A DNA stretch of 64,000 bases from Hofstenia miamia (GCA_004352715.1 SCFE01000068.1:1134164-1198163); one strand, 5' to 3'. Shown: positions 12,621 through 24,108, counted from the first letter of the stretch. Made by a program: numbers and translations. The notes: generated from the sequence alone by a model not told the origin.

Positions 12621-12813
12621 TGTAAAGAACGAATAGAAATGGTCTAGTTTAAATTTGATATAAATCTACTGTACATTAAAAAAAATTGCAACTGTAATTC
12701 TTAGCATTAAAAAGCATACTGCAACCAATTTAAATTATAGCTTATTCATACTACAACACTATCCATTTTAACTGATTGTGCGTACAAACATTAATTAATT
12801 AATACAAGTTACA
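12621..12813 (-). repeat. 5' LTR of the gypsy element
   Basis: 193 bp direct repeat of 9759-9930, with TG...CA ends on the minus strand. Point differences and a 21-bp length difference show the insertion is old. Confidence 0.85.
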
Positions 12814-13294
12814 ATCATAAACAAATTATTATAACATGGTGCTTCAAATAGCATTGATCATGCATTGATTTGTAAACTTGGAGGCTTCATTATCATGAGA
12901 CATAATACAGTAAGAAACTTAGAAACTGAATTATTATTTACAAGGATATTTCTTTAGAGCCTTCATTAATACTTACTGAAGAATAAAAAAATTGAAATAA
13001 ATGGAAACATCAAAGATAATGCTCAACTTGACATATTGTGTAGATCATTTTGGGCACCTTAACAAAAATCCATGTTTGATGTACGAATTACACATCCCAA
13101 TGTGCCATCAAATCAAAGTAAAACAGTTGCTTAAATTTTATTTGAACACGAGGATTCCAAGAAAAGAGCATACCAAGATCATGTGCAGAACATTCAACAT
13201 GATAGAGCTGGGTGCCAACCAGCTTAGCTGCCAACATATTTTAGGTCAGACAATCGCCAAAAAAATTTAAATGGTTGAGCTGATGACTAAACTA

Positions 13295-14640
13295 CAGGGT
13301 GATTGTAAAGTCCCTTTAGCATTTTAATCGTCCATAAAATGAAACAAAGTGAGAAACCATTAATAAGTAATATATTTTCCAAATAACAAATACCTGAATT
13401 TAAGTTATGAAACGTGTTCAAAGTGCCCACCTTCATTTTGGATACACTGATGACACCTTTTTTCAAGGCTAAGAATGGAACTTTCCAATAAAGGTGAATT
13501 AGCTATTTCGTCTACTTCTTGCTCTATTCGGGCTTTCAACATTTCAATGCTGGTAATTGGTGGCGCATAGACTTTCTCTCGCAGGAAACCCCAGAAAAAA
13601 TTGTCGAGAGGTGTTAGGGTCGGACTTCTGGGGCTCCAATTCAGTGGGCCATCTCTGCCCCACCAAGGACCAGCGAAATTTTGGTTGAGGTATTCGCGCA
13701 CATTGAGGCCCCAATGAGGAGGAAGGCCGTCTTGTTGGAATACAGTACGTGAGAATATTCTTTTCCTTTTTAATTCTNNNNNNNNNNNNNNNNACCACTT
13801 TGGTTTTTAACATTTCCAAATAATTGTCTTTGTTGATGGTGGATGGAAAAAAATGAGGTCCGAACAAATATCGAGCACTGTAACCCACCCACACAGTTAC
13901 CTTAGGTGATTGAAAACATCTATCCATAGTGGCATGGGGATTCTCATATCCCCATATCCGGCAATTAAACTTGTTAACATTTCCACCGACGTGGAAATTT
14001 GCTTCATCAGAGAAAACAATGAAACGCAGGTAATCAGGATCGGCAGCAATACGGTTAAGAACATCTTCGCACATTGTTTTTCTGGCAGCCAAGTCCTCCT
14101 CAGTCAATTTTTGAACCAGTGTTATGTGGAAGTCGTTCATTCCAATATTGCTTAGCTTGTTTTGGATAGTAGAATAAGGAATTTTTAGAATGTAAGATGC
14201 TTTTCTGATAGACGTACTTGGATTTGCTTCAAAATGTTCAACAATTGCTGATCCTGTCTCATCGTTTAGTGATGGCCTGCCTGTTCGTTTACGGTCATGA
14301 ACATCACCAGTACTTTTAAATCGTTCAAATGTATCGCGAATTGTTACGTGGCTAGGTGGCTGTCCATTAAATTCTTTCTTCCATCGTCTTTGTACAGTAA
14401 TGATGGATCCATCGCTTTTTGCCATTTCAATCACCATATACACACGCTGTTCGATAGAATACGACATTATGCAAAGAATGTGCAACCAATGAGAAATTGT
14501 ACAAGTGATAAGAATTTCATTGGCTGGATAAGCAAATACAGACATAACCACTCATATTGCAGCAAATGACTAATTTCTTCACGTTAGTATGTGTGTCTAT
14601 GTACGCGTTGAAATGCTAAAGGGACTTTACAATCACCCTG
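13295..14640 (-). mobile_element. mariner element (DD41D type), copy 1
   Basis: Bounded by TA (13293-13294 and 14641-14642) with 30-bp perfect inverted repeats starting CAGGGTGATTGTAAAGTCC. Apart from a 16-N gap at 13778-13793 it has the same length as copy 2. I count about 13 base differences between the copies, mostly between 13516 and 13773. Confidence 0.95.
13405..14467 (-). pseudogene. mariner transposase, copy 1, interrupted by a sequence gap
   Basis: The Tc1/mariner transposase starts at the ATG of MSYSIEQRVY (14467). An N-terminal helix-turn-helix pair with the AT-hook-like KRTGRPS follows. The first catalytic Asp is in FSDEANFH. The 16-N gap near QQDGAPPHW changes the apparent frame; 3 bases are expected there from copy 2, so the shift may be an assembly artefact. 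In the C-terminal part the usual SPDLTPLDYFFWG reads SPTLTPLDNFFWG. The putative third catalytic Asp (PLD) is kept, but a conserved neighbour is changed. The family moves DNA by cut-and-paste into TA sites. Confidence 0.85.
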
Positions 14641-14842
14641 TAAGTCAAACAAAGGGAAGTTTAATCATAAGAAATTTCAGTTAGTTAACTTTGGTGCTAC
14701 ATAACATTCTAAATTACATAATTCCATTATTACTCTAACTATTATACTCAAAGATTTAGATGTTTATTTTCCGCCCCATTTATCTTGGGCCTAAAACAAC
14801 AGGAACAAAAATTGCAATATTCTCTTAGACTAAGGTGAAATT

Positions 14843-15842
14843 NNNNNNNNNNNNNNNNNNNNNNNNNNNNNNNNNNNNNNNNNNNNNNNNNNNNNNNNNN
14901 NNNNNNNNNNNNNNNNNNNNNNNNNNNNNNNNNNNNNNNNNNNNNNNNNNNNNNNNNNNNNNNNNNNNNNNNNNNNNNNNNNNNNNNNNNNNNNNNNNNN
15001 NNNNNNNNNNNNNNNNNNNNNNNNNNNNNNNNNNNNNNNNNNNNNNNNNNNNNNNNNNNNNNNNNNNNNNNNNNNNNNNNNNNNNNNNNNNNNNNNNNNN
15101 NNNNNNNNNNNNNNNNNNNNNNNNNNNNNNNNNNNNNNNNNNNNNNNNNNNNNNNNNNNNNNNNNNNNNNNNNNNNNNNNNNNNNNNNNNNNNNNNNNNN
15201 NNNNNNNNNNNNNNNNNNNNNNNNNNNNNNNNNNNNNNNNNNNNNNNNNNNNNNNNNNNNNNNNNNNNNNNNNNNNNNNNNNNNNNNNNNNNNNNNNNNN
15301 NNNNNNNNNNNNNNNNNNNNNNNNNNNNNNNNNNNNNNNNNNNNNNNNNNNNNNNNNNNNNNNNNNNNNNNNNNNNNNNNNNNNNNNNNNNNNNNNNNNN
15401 NNNNNNNNNNNNNNNNNNNNNNNNNNNNNNNNNNNNNNNNNNNNNNNNNNNNNNNNNNNNNNNNNNNNNNNNNNNNNNNNNNNNNNNNNNNNNNNNNNNN
15501 NNNNNNNNNNNNNNNNNNNNNNNNNNNNNNNNNNNNNNNNNNNNNNNNNNNNNNNNNNNNNNNNNNNNNNNNNNNNNNNNNNNNNNNNNNNNNNNNNNNN
15601 NNNNNNNNNNNNNNNNNNNNNNNNNNNNNNNNNNNNNNNNNNNNNNNNNNNNNNNNNNNNNNNNNNNNNNNNNNNNNNNNNNNNNNNNNNNNNNNNNNNN
15701 NNNNNNNNNNNNNNNNNNNNNNNNNNNNNNNNNNNNNNNNNNNNNNNNNNNNNNNNNNNNNNNNNNNNNNNNNNNNNNNNNNNNNNNNNNNNNNNNNNNN
15801 NNNNNNNNNNNNNNNNNNNNNNNNNNNNNNNNNNNNNNNNNN
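14843..15842. other. assembly gap (1000 N)
   Basis: Exactly 1000 N, the usual placeholder for a gap of unknown size. The large ORFs crossing it are artefacts. Confidence 0.99.
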
Positions 15843-15854
15843 GGTTTTTATATA

Positions 15855-17187
15855 CAGGGTGATTGTAAAGTCCCTTTAGCATTTTAATCGTCCATAAAAT
15901 GAAACAAAGTGAGAAACCATTAATAAGTAATATATTTTCCAAATAACAAATACCTGAATTTAAGTTATGAAACGTGTTCAAAGTGCCCACCTTCATTTTG
16001 GATACACTGATGACACCTTTTTTCAAGGCTAAGAATGGAACTTTCCAATAAAGGTGAATTAGCTATTTCGTCTACTCCTTGCTCTATTCGGGCTTTCAAC
16101 ATTTCAATGCTGGTAATTGGTGTCGCATAGACTTTCTCTCGCAGGAAACCCCAGAAAAAATAGTCGAGAGGTGTTAGGTCCGGACTTCTGGGGCTCCAAT
16201 TCAGTGGGCCATCTCTGCCCCACCAGCGACCAGCGAAATTTTGGTTGAGGTATTCGCGCACATTGAGGCCCCAATGAGGAGGAGCGCCGTCTTGTTGGAA
16301 TACAGTACGTGAGAATATTCTTTTCCTTTTCAGTTCTGGTACCACTTTGGTTTTTAACATTTCCAAATAATTGTCTTTGTTGATGGTGGATGGAAAAAAA
16401 TGAGGTCCGAACAAATATCGAGCACTGTAACCCACCCACACAGTTACCTTAGGTGATTGAAAACATCTATCCATAGTGGCATGGGGATTCTCATATCCCC
16501 ATATCCGGCAATTAAACTTGTTAACATTTCCACCGACGTGGAAATTTGCTTCATCAGAGAAAACAATGAAACGCAGGTAATCAGGATCGGCAGCAATACG
16601 GTTAAGAACATTTTCGCACATTGTTTTTCTGGCAGCCAAGTCCTCCTCAGTCAATTTTTGAACCAGTGTTATGTGGAAGTCGTTCATTCCAATATTGCTT
16701 AGCTTGTTTTGGATAGTAGAATAAGGAATTTTTAGAATGTAAGATGCTTTTCTGATAGACGTACTTGGATTTGCTTCAAAATGTTCAACAATTGCTGATC
16801 CTGTCTCATCGTTTAGTGATGGCCTGCCTGTTCGTTTACGGTCATGAACATCACCAGTACTTTTAAATCGTTCAAATGTATCGCGAATTGTTACGTGGCT
16901 AGGTGGCTGTCCATTAAATTCTTTCTTCCATCGTCTTTATACAGTAATGATGGATCCATCGCTTTTTGCCATTTCAATCACCATATACACACGCTGTTCG
17001 ATAGAATACGACATTATGCAAAGAATGTGCAACCAATGAGAAATTGTACAAGTGATAAGAATTTCATTGGCTGGATAAGCAAATACAGACATAACCACTC
17101 ATATTGCAGCAAATGACTAATTTCTTCACGTTAGTATGTGTGTCTATGTACGCGTTGAAATGCTAAAGGGACTTTACAATCACCCTG
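15855..17187 (-). mobile_element. mariner element (DD41D type), copy 2
   Basis: 1333 bp, bounded by TA (15853-15854 and 17188-17189), with the same 30-bp perfect inverted repeats as copy 1. Flanks differ from those of copy 1, so the two are separate insertions rather than one insertion assembled twice. Confidence 0.95.
15965..17014 (-). pseudogene. mariner transposase, copy 2, single premature stop
   Basis: A 349-codon transposase reading frame from MSYSIEQRVY to GGHFEHVS. All three catalytic acids are visible: D in FSDEANFH, D in QQDGAPPHW, and D in SPDLTPLDYFFWGF. The spacing from the second Asp to the Asp of PLD is 41 residues, placing it in the DD41D group rather than mariner DD34D or Tc1 DD34E. 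One nonsense codon (TAA near 16940) follows the first helix-turn-helix; copy 1 has CAA (Gln) there. The rest, including an uninterrupted 240 codons from 16687, is open. This is a very recently inactivated, or possibly still mobilisable, copy. Confidence 0.9.
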
Positions 17188-17259
17188 TATATCACAACAA
17201 ACGAAATGAGTCATAAAAGGGAAACAGCATTTAATGTCGTTTTATAGATGCTTTCATTT

Positions 17260-17900
17260 TGTAGGTGCTTTCGTTGCAAGCAGTCAGTCCATGCAAACAC
17301 ACTGTACTCAATACAATCAATTCTGCTACTATCATTGCGTTGCCAGAAGAGGAGCTAAATAAGACAAAATTATTAGCTCCTTTTAAGAATATGGGAAAAT
17401 GTGAGCTAATCATTCTACATAATCTCCTAGCATCCTCGAATGAACACCTTTAGAAACACACACCAAAATCGCGCAAGCGGAAAACGAGGTTAAGAACATG
17501 CACTTGCAAACAGAAAAAAGATCACGACTTCTGAAGAAACTGAGAGAAGAAGGCGATGTCCTCATTATTGGTTCCTCAATGTAGCGGCATCTCCGATCCC
17601 CAGGATTGGTAAAGAACCATAATGTTGCCGTACATTCATACCGGGGCCCCACCATTAACGACGTTACAGAAGTCTTAAAAGAATACCAACCTTCAGAGTG
17701 AATTAAGAAAATATTAGTAACGATCGGACGAAGTGATATAATATAAAAAAATTACACAGATATGTACACTAATTTGTTTAATATGATACACGCTAAATTT
17801 AGTTCAGCAAAAGTTTTCTTAGGAGAGTTGGCTTCCTTCCCTTACAACAAAGAGTTCAAAAAAAATCAGCTGAACTAAATTTATTAATTAAACAAAATTC
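17260..17900 (+). pseudogene. LINE ORF1-like relic with SGNH-hydrolase motifs
   Basis: On the plus strand a Lys/Arg-rich segment leads into GDVLIIGSSM near 17555. Then come VAVHSYRGPTINDVTEVL near 17625 and KILVTIGRSDI near 17710. The order Gly-x-Ser, then a Gly/Asn block, then an ITxGxxD block is that of SGNH/GDSL-like esterase domains. Such domains occur in ORF1 of some CR1/L2-type LINEs. VFLGELASFP near 17815 may be a further block. Stops and shifts interrupt it. The LINE pieces just downstream lie on the opposite strand, so they belong to a different insertion. Confidence 0.45.
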
Positions 17901-18090
17901 GGTTTTTGAGAACTTCAAATATTTTTGTTTAGGAACTATTCCCAACCCAAAAATGTTTACAAGCAACTGTATCTATTTTTCGAGGTTTGGTTACTCAATG
18001 CTTGCATGCAGCATCAAAGGACTCTTTAATCCGCCGCCACTTTCAGCAATTATGCACCGTAGTTTACCCACCATTACCAGCAATCAAAGG

Positions 18091-18336
18091 TCAAAATTTC
18101 ACAACTTCTGCCACCGAAAGATGCACACCGTTTTGCCACTTACATATATTACATATATTGGCCAATTTTAATTGGTCAGGAAAAGTCGAATATCTAATGC
18201 ACGCGTTTATGCTGTATGAAAATGGCTCAGTTATTATATCTGGAGCAATTTTTAGAGACCAAGTTCGGATAATGGAGGGATCACTAGATTTGTAAATTAA
18301 AGATTGAATAGATTTGATAATTTCAAACTTAGTCAC
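18091..18336 (-). pseudogene. non-LTR retrotransposon RT N-terminal fragment
   Basis: An 81-codon piece with IRTWSLKIAPDIITEPFSYS and then TFPDQLKLANI. This matches the start of LINE reverse transcriptases, where a P..LK....I..PL..IFN..I..G.FP..LK.A.I pattern precedes the catalytic palm. Homology seems to end at about 18170. The catalytic domain is absent. Confidence 0.65.
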
Positions 18337-18689
18337 GAATCTGAAAGAGAAGGGCGGGGCTATAGGTTGAAATTGATTGATATTAAAGAGAGTATTTACT
18401 CCTTCAAAATTGCCTTAGTTGCAAAATACTTTATTAAATATGTTAGTGATTACCTTTCCTTTATAATTTATTTTTCGATTTTTTTATTTTTTATTTGTTT
18501 CCTATTTAATAAGCTATTAATTAATTCCCACCTACCATTTTGAGAAGAGATTTTTTGATATTCAGAACGGCAATAGTTGTTATAGGCTTTTCGGGTGTAA
18601 ATATTACACAAATTAAGTGAATTTTTATAAGCATGTATAATTGTTTACAGTTTCAAAATTTTTGTACTCCTTCAATTTAAATTTCTTTT

Positions 18690-19135
18690 GTTCAATTAAC
18701 TCTAAGCATTTTGTATCAATCCATGACTTAGAAACTTTTTTTAGACATATCAAATTTTCCTTTCAGGGCAACAAATATCTAAATATGATAAAAGAATTTT
18801 ATTAAAGTTGCTAATCATTTCTTTGGGTGTTTGTGAAGAGTAAATTCTACTCCAATGTTCAGTTTTTGAATTATTTGATTTAGTTGAGTTTTAAATTTTT
18901 TGCTTATTAGAATAAGTTATTATAAGGCAATGGTCAGACTGGGGTAATTCAGAGCAAATGTATTTATATAAAGATTCATTTTCTGAAACCATAAAATAAT
19001 CAATCAAGGGTTGACTATTTGCAGAAATTCTTAATGGAATACATTGATATATTAATGAAATGTTGAACGTTGAAGGAAAACTGTAGTTTTTTCATTATTA
19101 TTCAAAAAATTCAAGTCCCAGTCACCCATTAGCAT
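18690..19135 (-). pseudogene. LINE endonuclease (APE-type) C-terminal fragment
   Basis: In minus order the translation shows LMGDWDLNFLNNN, like the GDFN block of APE endonucleases. It is followed by a STLDYFMVSE-like block and ELPQSDHCLIITYSNK, the SDH motif that ends the endonuclease fold. The spacer towards RT follows. It lies 3' of another RT fragment, an order not found in an intact LINE. Confidence 0.65.
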
Positions 19136-19149
19136 AATGGACGATAATT

Positions 19150-19620
19150 AGTGGCAATTGAAGGATCGTCTTTCTTAAAAATAGGACTAATGTGAGCAAG
19201 TTTTAGATAATCTGGGAAGTGATTGCATTTTATAGATTCATTAAAGATGACATTTAAAGGCATTGCAATGATATCTGCAGTCATTTTAAAAGCCCATGAG
19301 GGGATATTTGAGGGCTGCTTGATTTGTTTATCTTAAGCTTAAGAATTGATTTAATAATATCATAGGTAGTTGCGAATTAGAATGAAAATGTATGTGCAAA
19401 TATTTTGTGTGAAAGGTTGTTGTATTTAATTAGGGGGCCGTTGTATTTTTCTAAGTTGACAAAAGTCTTGTTTAGTTCATTAGATATTTCTAAATTGTCG
19501 GTAAGATTATTTCCATTTTGATCTTTAATCACATCAATTGAGATTGATTTAGATTGCTTATAATTTGTGATTTATTGTATTTGATTACATTTTGACTTTT
19601 TATTCGGAACAGGAAAATTA
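19150..19620 (-). pseudogene. LINE spacer and RT N-terminal fragment
   Basis: Minus-strand translation in two frames shows LEISNELNKTFVNLEKYNG, typical of the linker before RT. It is followed by FKMTADIIAMPLNVIFNESI and HFPDYLKLAHISPIFKKDD near 19170. These are conserved entry blocks of non-LTR RT. The same region occurs again at 18091-18336, so two LINE copies are represented. Confidence 0.7.
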
Positions 19621-22600
19621 TGAGAGAAATAACAAATGACTTTTTAAAATCGATTATGAGAGTATATATGCGCCTGGTTGAGAAAGTAAAAGCTGTTCTT
19701 GAATAGCGAATAGTTTATTTATATGTATTGAAGTAAAACTGTACTGGTAAGAGCAAGGCATCCTAATTGGATTTGAATGTCGAAATAAGGAAAATATAAG
19801 TATAGTAATTTTGCTAGAAAACAAATTTGAATTTAAAGTTAAGCAATAAAATTCATTTTAGCTATGCAGACGCTATTAGTTACATATGAATGGAACTTTC
19901 TTTTACAATTTTAGGAACAGTATTAATTGCTCTACATGGTAAAAAAGAAAATGTATCAAAAACTTACTCCTCTAAATGAAATTGATGTAAATTTGATTTA
20001 AGTTGTTATTATCAATTAATGGTTACCATATATGGAACATCAACTGTCAAACATTTTTAATATTAAAATTAAATTACCTAAATATTTTGTTATAAATCAT
20101 TATCGGAAATCATTATAGTGTTAATTTTATATGCATGCATATTTATGTTCTTTCTTTGTTAAAAAATTGTGAATTTGGTAATTTTTAAATTTTTATTTGG
20201 CAATGTTGATATTTTGTATGGCAATTTTTGTGTAAATTATAATGTTTAATTGTTTGCTTTACAAATGTTGGTTATGGAATGTTTATGTTATATTTGAATT
20301 GCTCTTGGGTGATATAATCAATTTTCCTTTCTGCGTAAAATGTATTAAGCTTAAATCGAAAATTTTCTTTCATCATTGTAGATGAGTGTAAAGAAGAGCT
20401 GATTTCAATATCAATTTTTTTTAATTACAAGAAAATCTTTTATTCAGATAAATGTCTACAGTTAAGTAATTGATAATTGTTAAAATCATTATAGTAAGTT
20501 TCTTCAAGCAAATCAATTACCCACCACCTTTTAAACCGATTATAAGGCTGAGATTTGCTCATAAACATAACTCAGGATCAAAGCTTTTTGCAAGTGAAGA
20601 AAGTTTTAAATTTATTCCTTAATAATACCGTCATTTGAAGCTAGAAATCAGTAGCTAAGTACATTAACAACAAACTTAAGTTTACCCAGGACCTTCTTTA
20701 ATTAAGTATTAAAGAAGGCTCTGGTTTTCCTAAAAAAATTGATATTTTAATCATTGCTAGCATACTACACCTCATCATTGGCACTATAATATTTTATCCT
20801 TAGCTTGGAAGCTTTGCTTTGCAATTTAAGTTTCATGAAGTAGATGCTATTTAGATAAATTATTAAGTACTTATCTGAAAAGAGAATCTTTTATCACAAC
20901 ATGCAGCTGTGAACAAAATTATGGGAACATCTATTAATTGCTTTCGACATTGGACATTTTCAATTGAATTATCAAGTTCTATCCAAAATTTGATTTGCTA
21001 CTTCTTTTGACATCCCGGCAGTATTGGTTTGGTCTAAATGTAGCACAAAAAGTTGCAATAACAGATCACATTGCTATCTAGATCATTTAAAGACTTTCAC
21101 CTGACCACAAAACTTAACTGGTGTTTTTAAAAGAATCAAATTTTTTAATTTTCCCTACTCTTGAAGAATATAGTTTTAGTAAGCTTCTGTGATGAAACAC
21201 CGTATTTTTAGCGGCGGTATTTAGTTCAGACCATACTGTTAAGTTGCGTAGCCAGAAAAAATGTGGGGATATTTGATAAGTTCAAGGGAACAACAAAGTG
21301 CTTGCCTTAGGACACCGGGGCCCATAGGCGTGTAAATAAATTAAATCTGTCATTCATTGAAATTTGGTTATGGTTATGCTTCTAGCATTTTAACTGAAAA
21401 AGCGATTTTTAGCGCTAATAGCTTGCATAATAGCAAAAACACCAAAATTTACCCATCAGCAATTATAGTATTTATAATCACCTTAGTTATATTTAAAACT
21501 TTATTTGTTAAATTCTGGAAGTTTAACTGCACTTATTTCACAGAATTTGAACTGGAATTCAATTTTTGAATGCATGATTCAACAAACAAACAAATTAGCA
21601 AATGCAAATTATAAAAATGAACTGCAAACATTTTAAAATTAGCTTGTGGATTTATAAGGCTTTGCATATATTTAGATTTTAGCTAAATTTAGGCTAAGTT
21701 ATAATAGTAATAAACGATGTTAATCAGATAAAAGTATGTCCCTATTTTTAGAAATTATGAGAGTTTTTCAATTTGAATTGCCTTGTTGATTAAATGGGTA
21801 AGTAAATAAAAGATGGAATTAAAGCTTTGTCAATGATCCATAAAATAAACAAAATAAATCATCCAAAATATAAATACACCAGTCTCCAAATTTGGCAGGA
21901 ACACAATTTCATTGTATATTATAATTAGTAATTGCACCACAAAAGGTTAATAAAAACTGCAAATGACCTCATCTGATGACTAACGATTGAAATAAAGCGA
22001 TTCAGATGTCAGAATACAAAAATAAAAAAGCATGATGACATGGATGCGACAGAAAAAGAAGTCGCAGAACTGATTAAGAAAATGATAGACAAAGGTGAAA
22101 TAGCACCAGCAACAGTTAGTATAGAAAAATAAGAGAAATTATGATCGAGGCAAGTTACTGGAAGTCCTTTATCAATTACAGTGCGGAAACCATCCCATCA
22201 TTTCACTGGTGAAAGTTTGGAGTGATTATCACTTCTGCTCAGTGATAACAAAGCACCAGCTCCTAAAATCAACACGTTGCATACAAATATATCATGATGT
22301 GGAACTATTTCAATTTAAAACTATTTTATAATGAAAAAATATTTTGACATGGCAGTGAGTGAATTAAAATTCAATGCTAACAGAAATTCAAATTAGCACA
22401 GAAATTAAATTAGCACAAGTGTGCAATATGTTTTTGTAGAATTATTGACTCACTCAGTGTTGATATCAGGTATAAAGATTTTTTATACGCACAATACATA
22501 ATATGCTATATATGGCAAGAAATTTACTTTAAACAAAATTCTTAAATAATTTTTTAGAATTTGGCTGGATTCTATAAGTTATAAACTATAATTAAAAATG
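19620..22600. other. AT-rich intergenic stretch
   Basis: No gene or complete element is recognisable. A short plus-strand reading around 22036-22131 (ATEKEVAELIKKMIDKGEIA) is helical-looking but isolated. Around 21190-21335 a GC-richer block with GCGTAGCCAG resembles old DNA-transposon debris. Confidence 0.45.
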
Positions 22601-22611
22601 TAGAAAAATCA

Positions 22612-23115
22612 TTAGATTAATAAAATACCTTCAATTGCCTTAATATCGTTGAGAAGGTCTGAATTGTAGCGTCTTCTTTTGGTTTTCTGTAAAATTCTAC
22701 GCTTTTCCAAACGAGTTAAGTGTCCAGTAAGTCTTGATTGAGATGAGGAGTTTTCAATGGAGTTAACCTTTTTCTGGACTCGTTTTTTATTTGACTTGGA
22801 AACAGACTTTAGCGATCGTTTAGATCTGAGTTTGTTGATTGTGCGTTTTAAATTGCTGTGAGAATTTTTACGCTTGGACTTCCGTAAAGTACTGAATGTT
22901 TTATCATCAAACCGACGAGTGAGAGGCGAAACTTTTTCCTGATCTTTACAGTTGATAACATCAAGATCTGATGAAACATCAATACTTAGCTCTTTTCCAG
23001 GACCGGAATCATCTACATCAACATAAACATCAGGATCGACGTCACTATCTTCCTTATTGTCGTTGCTCATGGAAACCAAAAGATTAGCAATATCATCCAT
23101 CCTAAATAGAATCAA
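22612..23115 (-). CDS. unrecognised basic, serine-rich ORF; possible separate gene or alternative 3' exon of FOXN
   Basis: The ORF has 167 codons and is far more gene-like than its surroundings. An acidic N-terminal part (MDDIANLLVSMSNDNKEDSD, then further Asp residues) is followed by a long Lys/Arg/Ser-rich part with several candidate nuclear-localisation clusters. Just upstream of GGATGG at about 23100 is CTATTTAG, a good 3' splice site. Near the end GAAG|GTATTT at about 22626 could be a 5' splice site, otherwise translation runs to TAA at 22612. It is on the same strand as FOXN, 1.2 kb beyond its stop. Its acceptor phase does not fit the last internal FOXN exon but would fit two earlier ones. 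No family recognised. Confidence 0.45.
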   Translation of the reverse strand: MILFRMDDIANLLVSMSNDNKEDSDVDPDVYVDVDDSGPGKELSIDVSSDLDVINCKDQEKVSPLTRRFDDKTFSTLRKSKRKNSHSNLKRTINKLRSKRSLKSVSKSNKKRVQKKVNSIENSSSQSRLTGHLTRLEKRRILQKTKRRRYNSDLLNDIKAIEGILLI

Positions 23116-24108
23116 TATACACTTTTAACATACTATTCATAGGCCATGCTTAGTGGTTTTCTGAAATTTACTTTTACTATCTAAAAATGCTGAACTACTA
23201 TATTTGTCTAAAAATTAAATTGTTATTCACCAATGACCATAAAAGTATGATACATTTAAACATTCTAACTAAATTCCAATTATCGATTTTCTAGCATTAT
23301 GTGAAACAATTGTTGTTCTTACACAATTGTTTTATGTCATGAATACGGCTTCACATTCCAGGTGTTATTATAAAACTTGCATTTACTCAAATTGGAGACG
23401 TTTCACTGATGAGATTCTTCATTCTCTTCATGGACAGTATATAGTAAAATCGAAAAACAAACATTGGTTACATTGAGGTGGACGAATGTTCAAACCCAAA
23501 TCATAACTCCATTTTAGTGTAACGACAACAAAGACAAATGGTGAGTATAAATCTCGAAGAAAACGCCACAATTGCTATTGAAAAAGGAAACAAATAATTT
23601 CCACTTTAAAGTTGTGGATTGCTTCATATAATGTTTACGATTTTCAGAAAAACAAACTAGAAGATGAAGTCTCCTAACTTTTGCTGTAGTATTTCAGCCT
23701 GGCTTCTTCAAAATGAAAATATGCTTCGAAAGCCTACTTCAACATCGAATTGATGTTAGTAAAAGGCAGTTGAGAATATTAATGAAAATATCAAGAAATT
23801 ACGTCTCTTTCAGGTGGATGATCATCAACTACCTCTTGAGAATTTTTTCCAATTTTTTACTGGATGAATAAATAATGTTCGCAATACTTTAATACATTAA
23901 ATCAGTGTATTTATATTGGTATTGATTATTGAAATATATCGTCTAAAAGTCCGATTAAGCAAAACTTTTAAAAAATCAGATTTTTTGAAAACCAAAAACC
24001 TATTTCTACAATACACATTACTATCTGTAACAAAAGTTTAAGATCAAACAATTTCCCTAAGAGACTGATGCCAAAAGAAACCTGAACAATTGAATAAATT
24101 TTTTTGTA

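Larger units (their letters stand above)
9759..12813 (-). mobile_element. Ty3/gypsy-type LTR retrotransposon, both LTRs present, coding region broken
   Basis: Two direct repeats at 9759-9930 and 12621-12813 begin TGTAACTTG and end CTTTACA when read on the minus strand, giving the usual TG...CA LTR ends. Between them, in minus order, lie remnants of gag, the protease tail, reverse transcriptase, RNase H, the integrase zinc finger and the integrase C-terminus. That is Ty3/gypsy order, with RNase H before integrase. A purine tract (about 9932-9945, minus strand) precedes the 3' LTR. No canonical primer-binding site follows the 5' LTR. I could not match a target duplication. Many stops and frameshifts make it non-functional. 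Confidence 0.88.

Noticed and set aside
13910-14155. Plus-strand ORFs inside the mariner copies, identical at 16457-16702, 14297-14569 and 16844-17116
   Set aside because: They are antisense shadows of the transposase and recur only because the element is duplicated.
14830-16026. Very long ORFs (350-398 codons) across the gap
   Set aside because: They consist almost entirely of N; the same applies to the ORFs across 62255-63254, 5032-5157 and 58889-58994.
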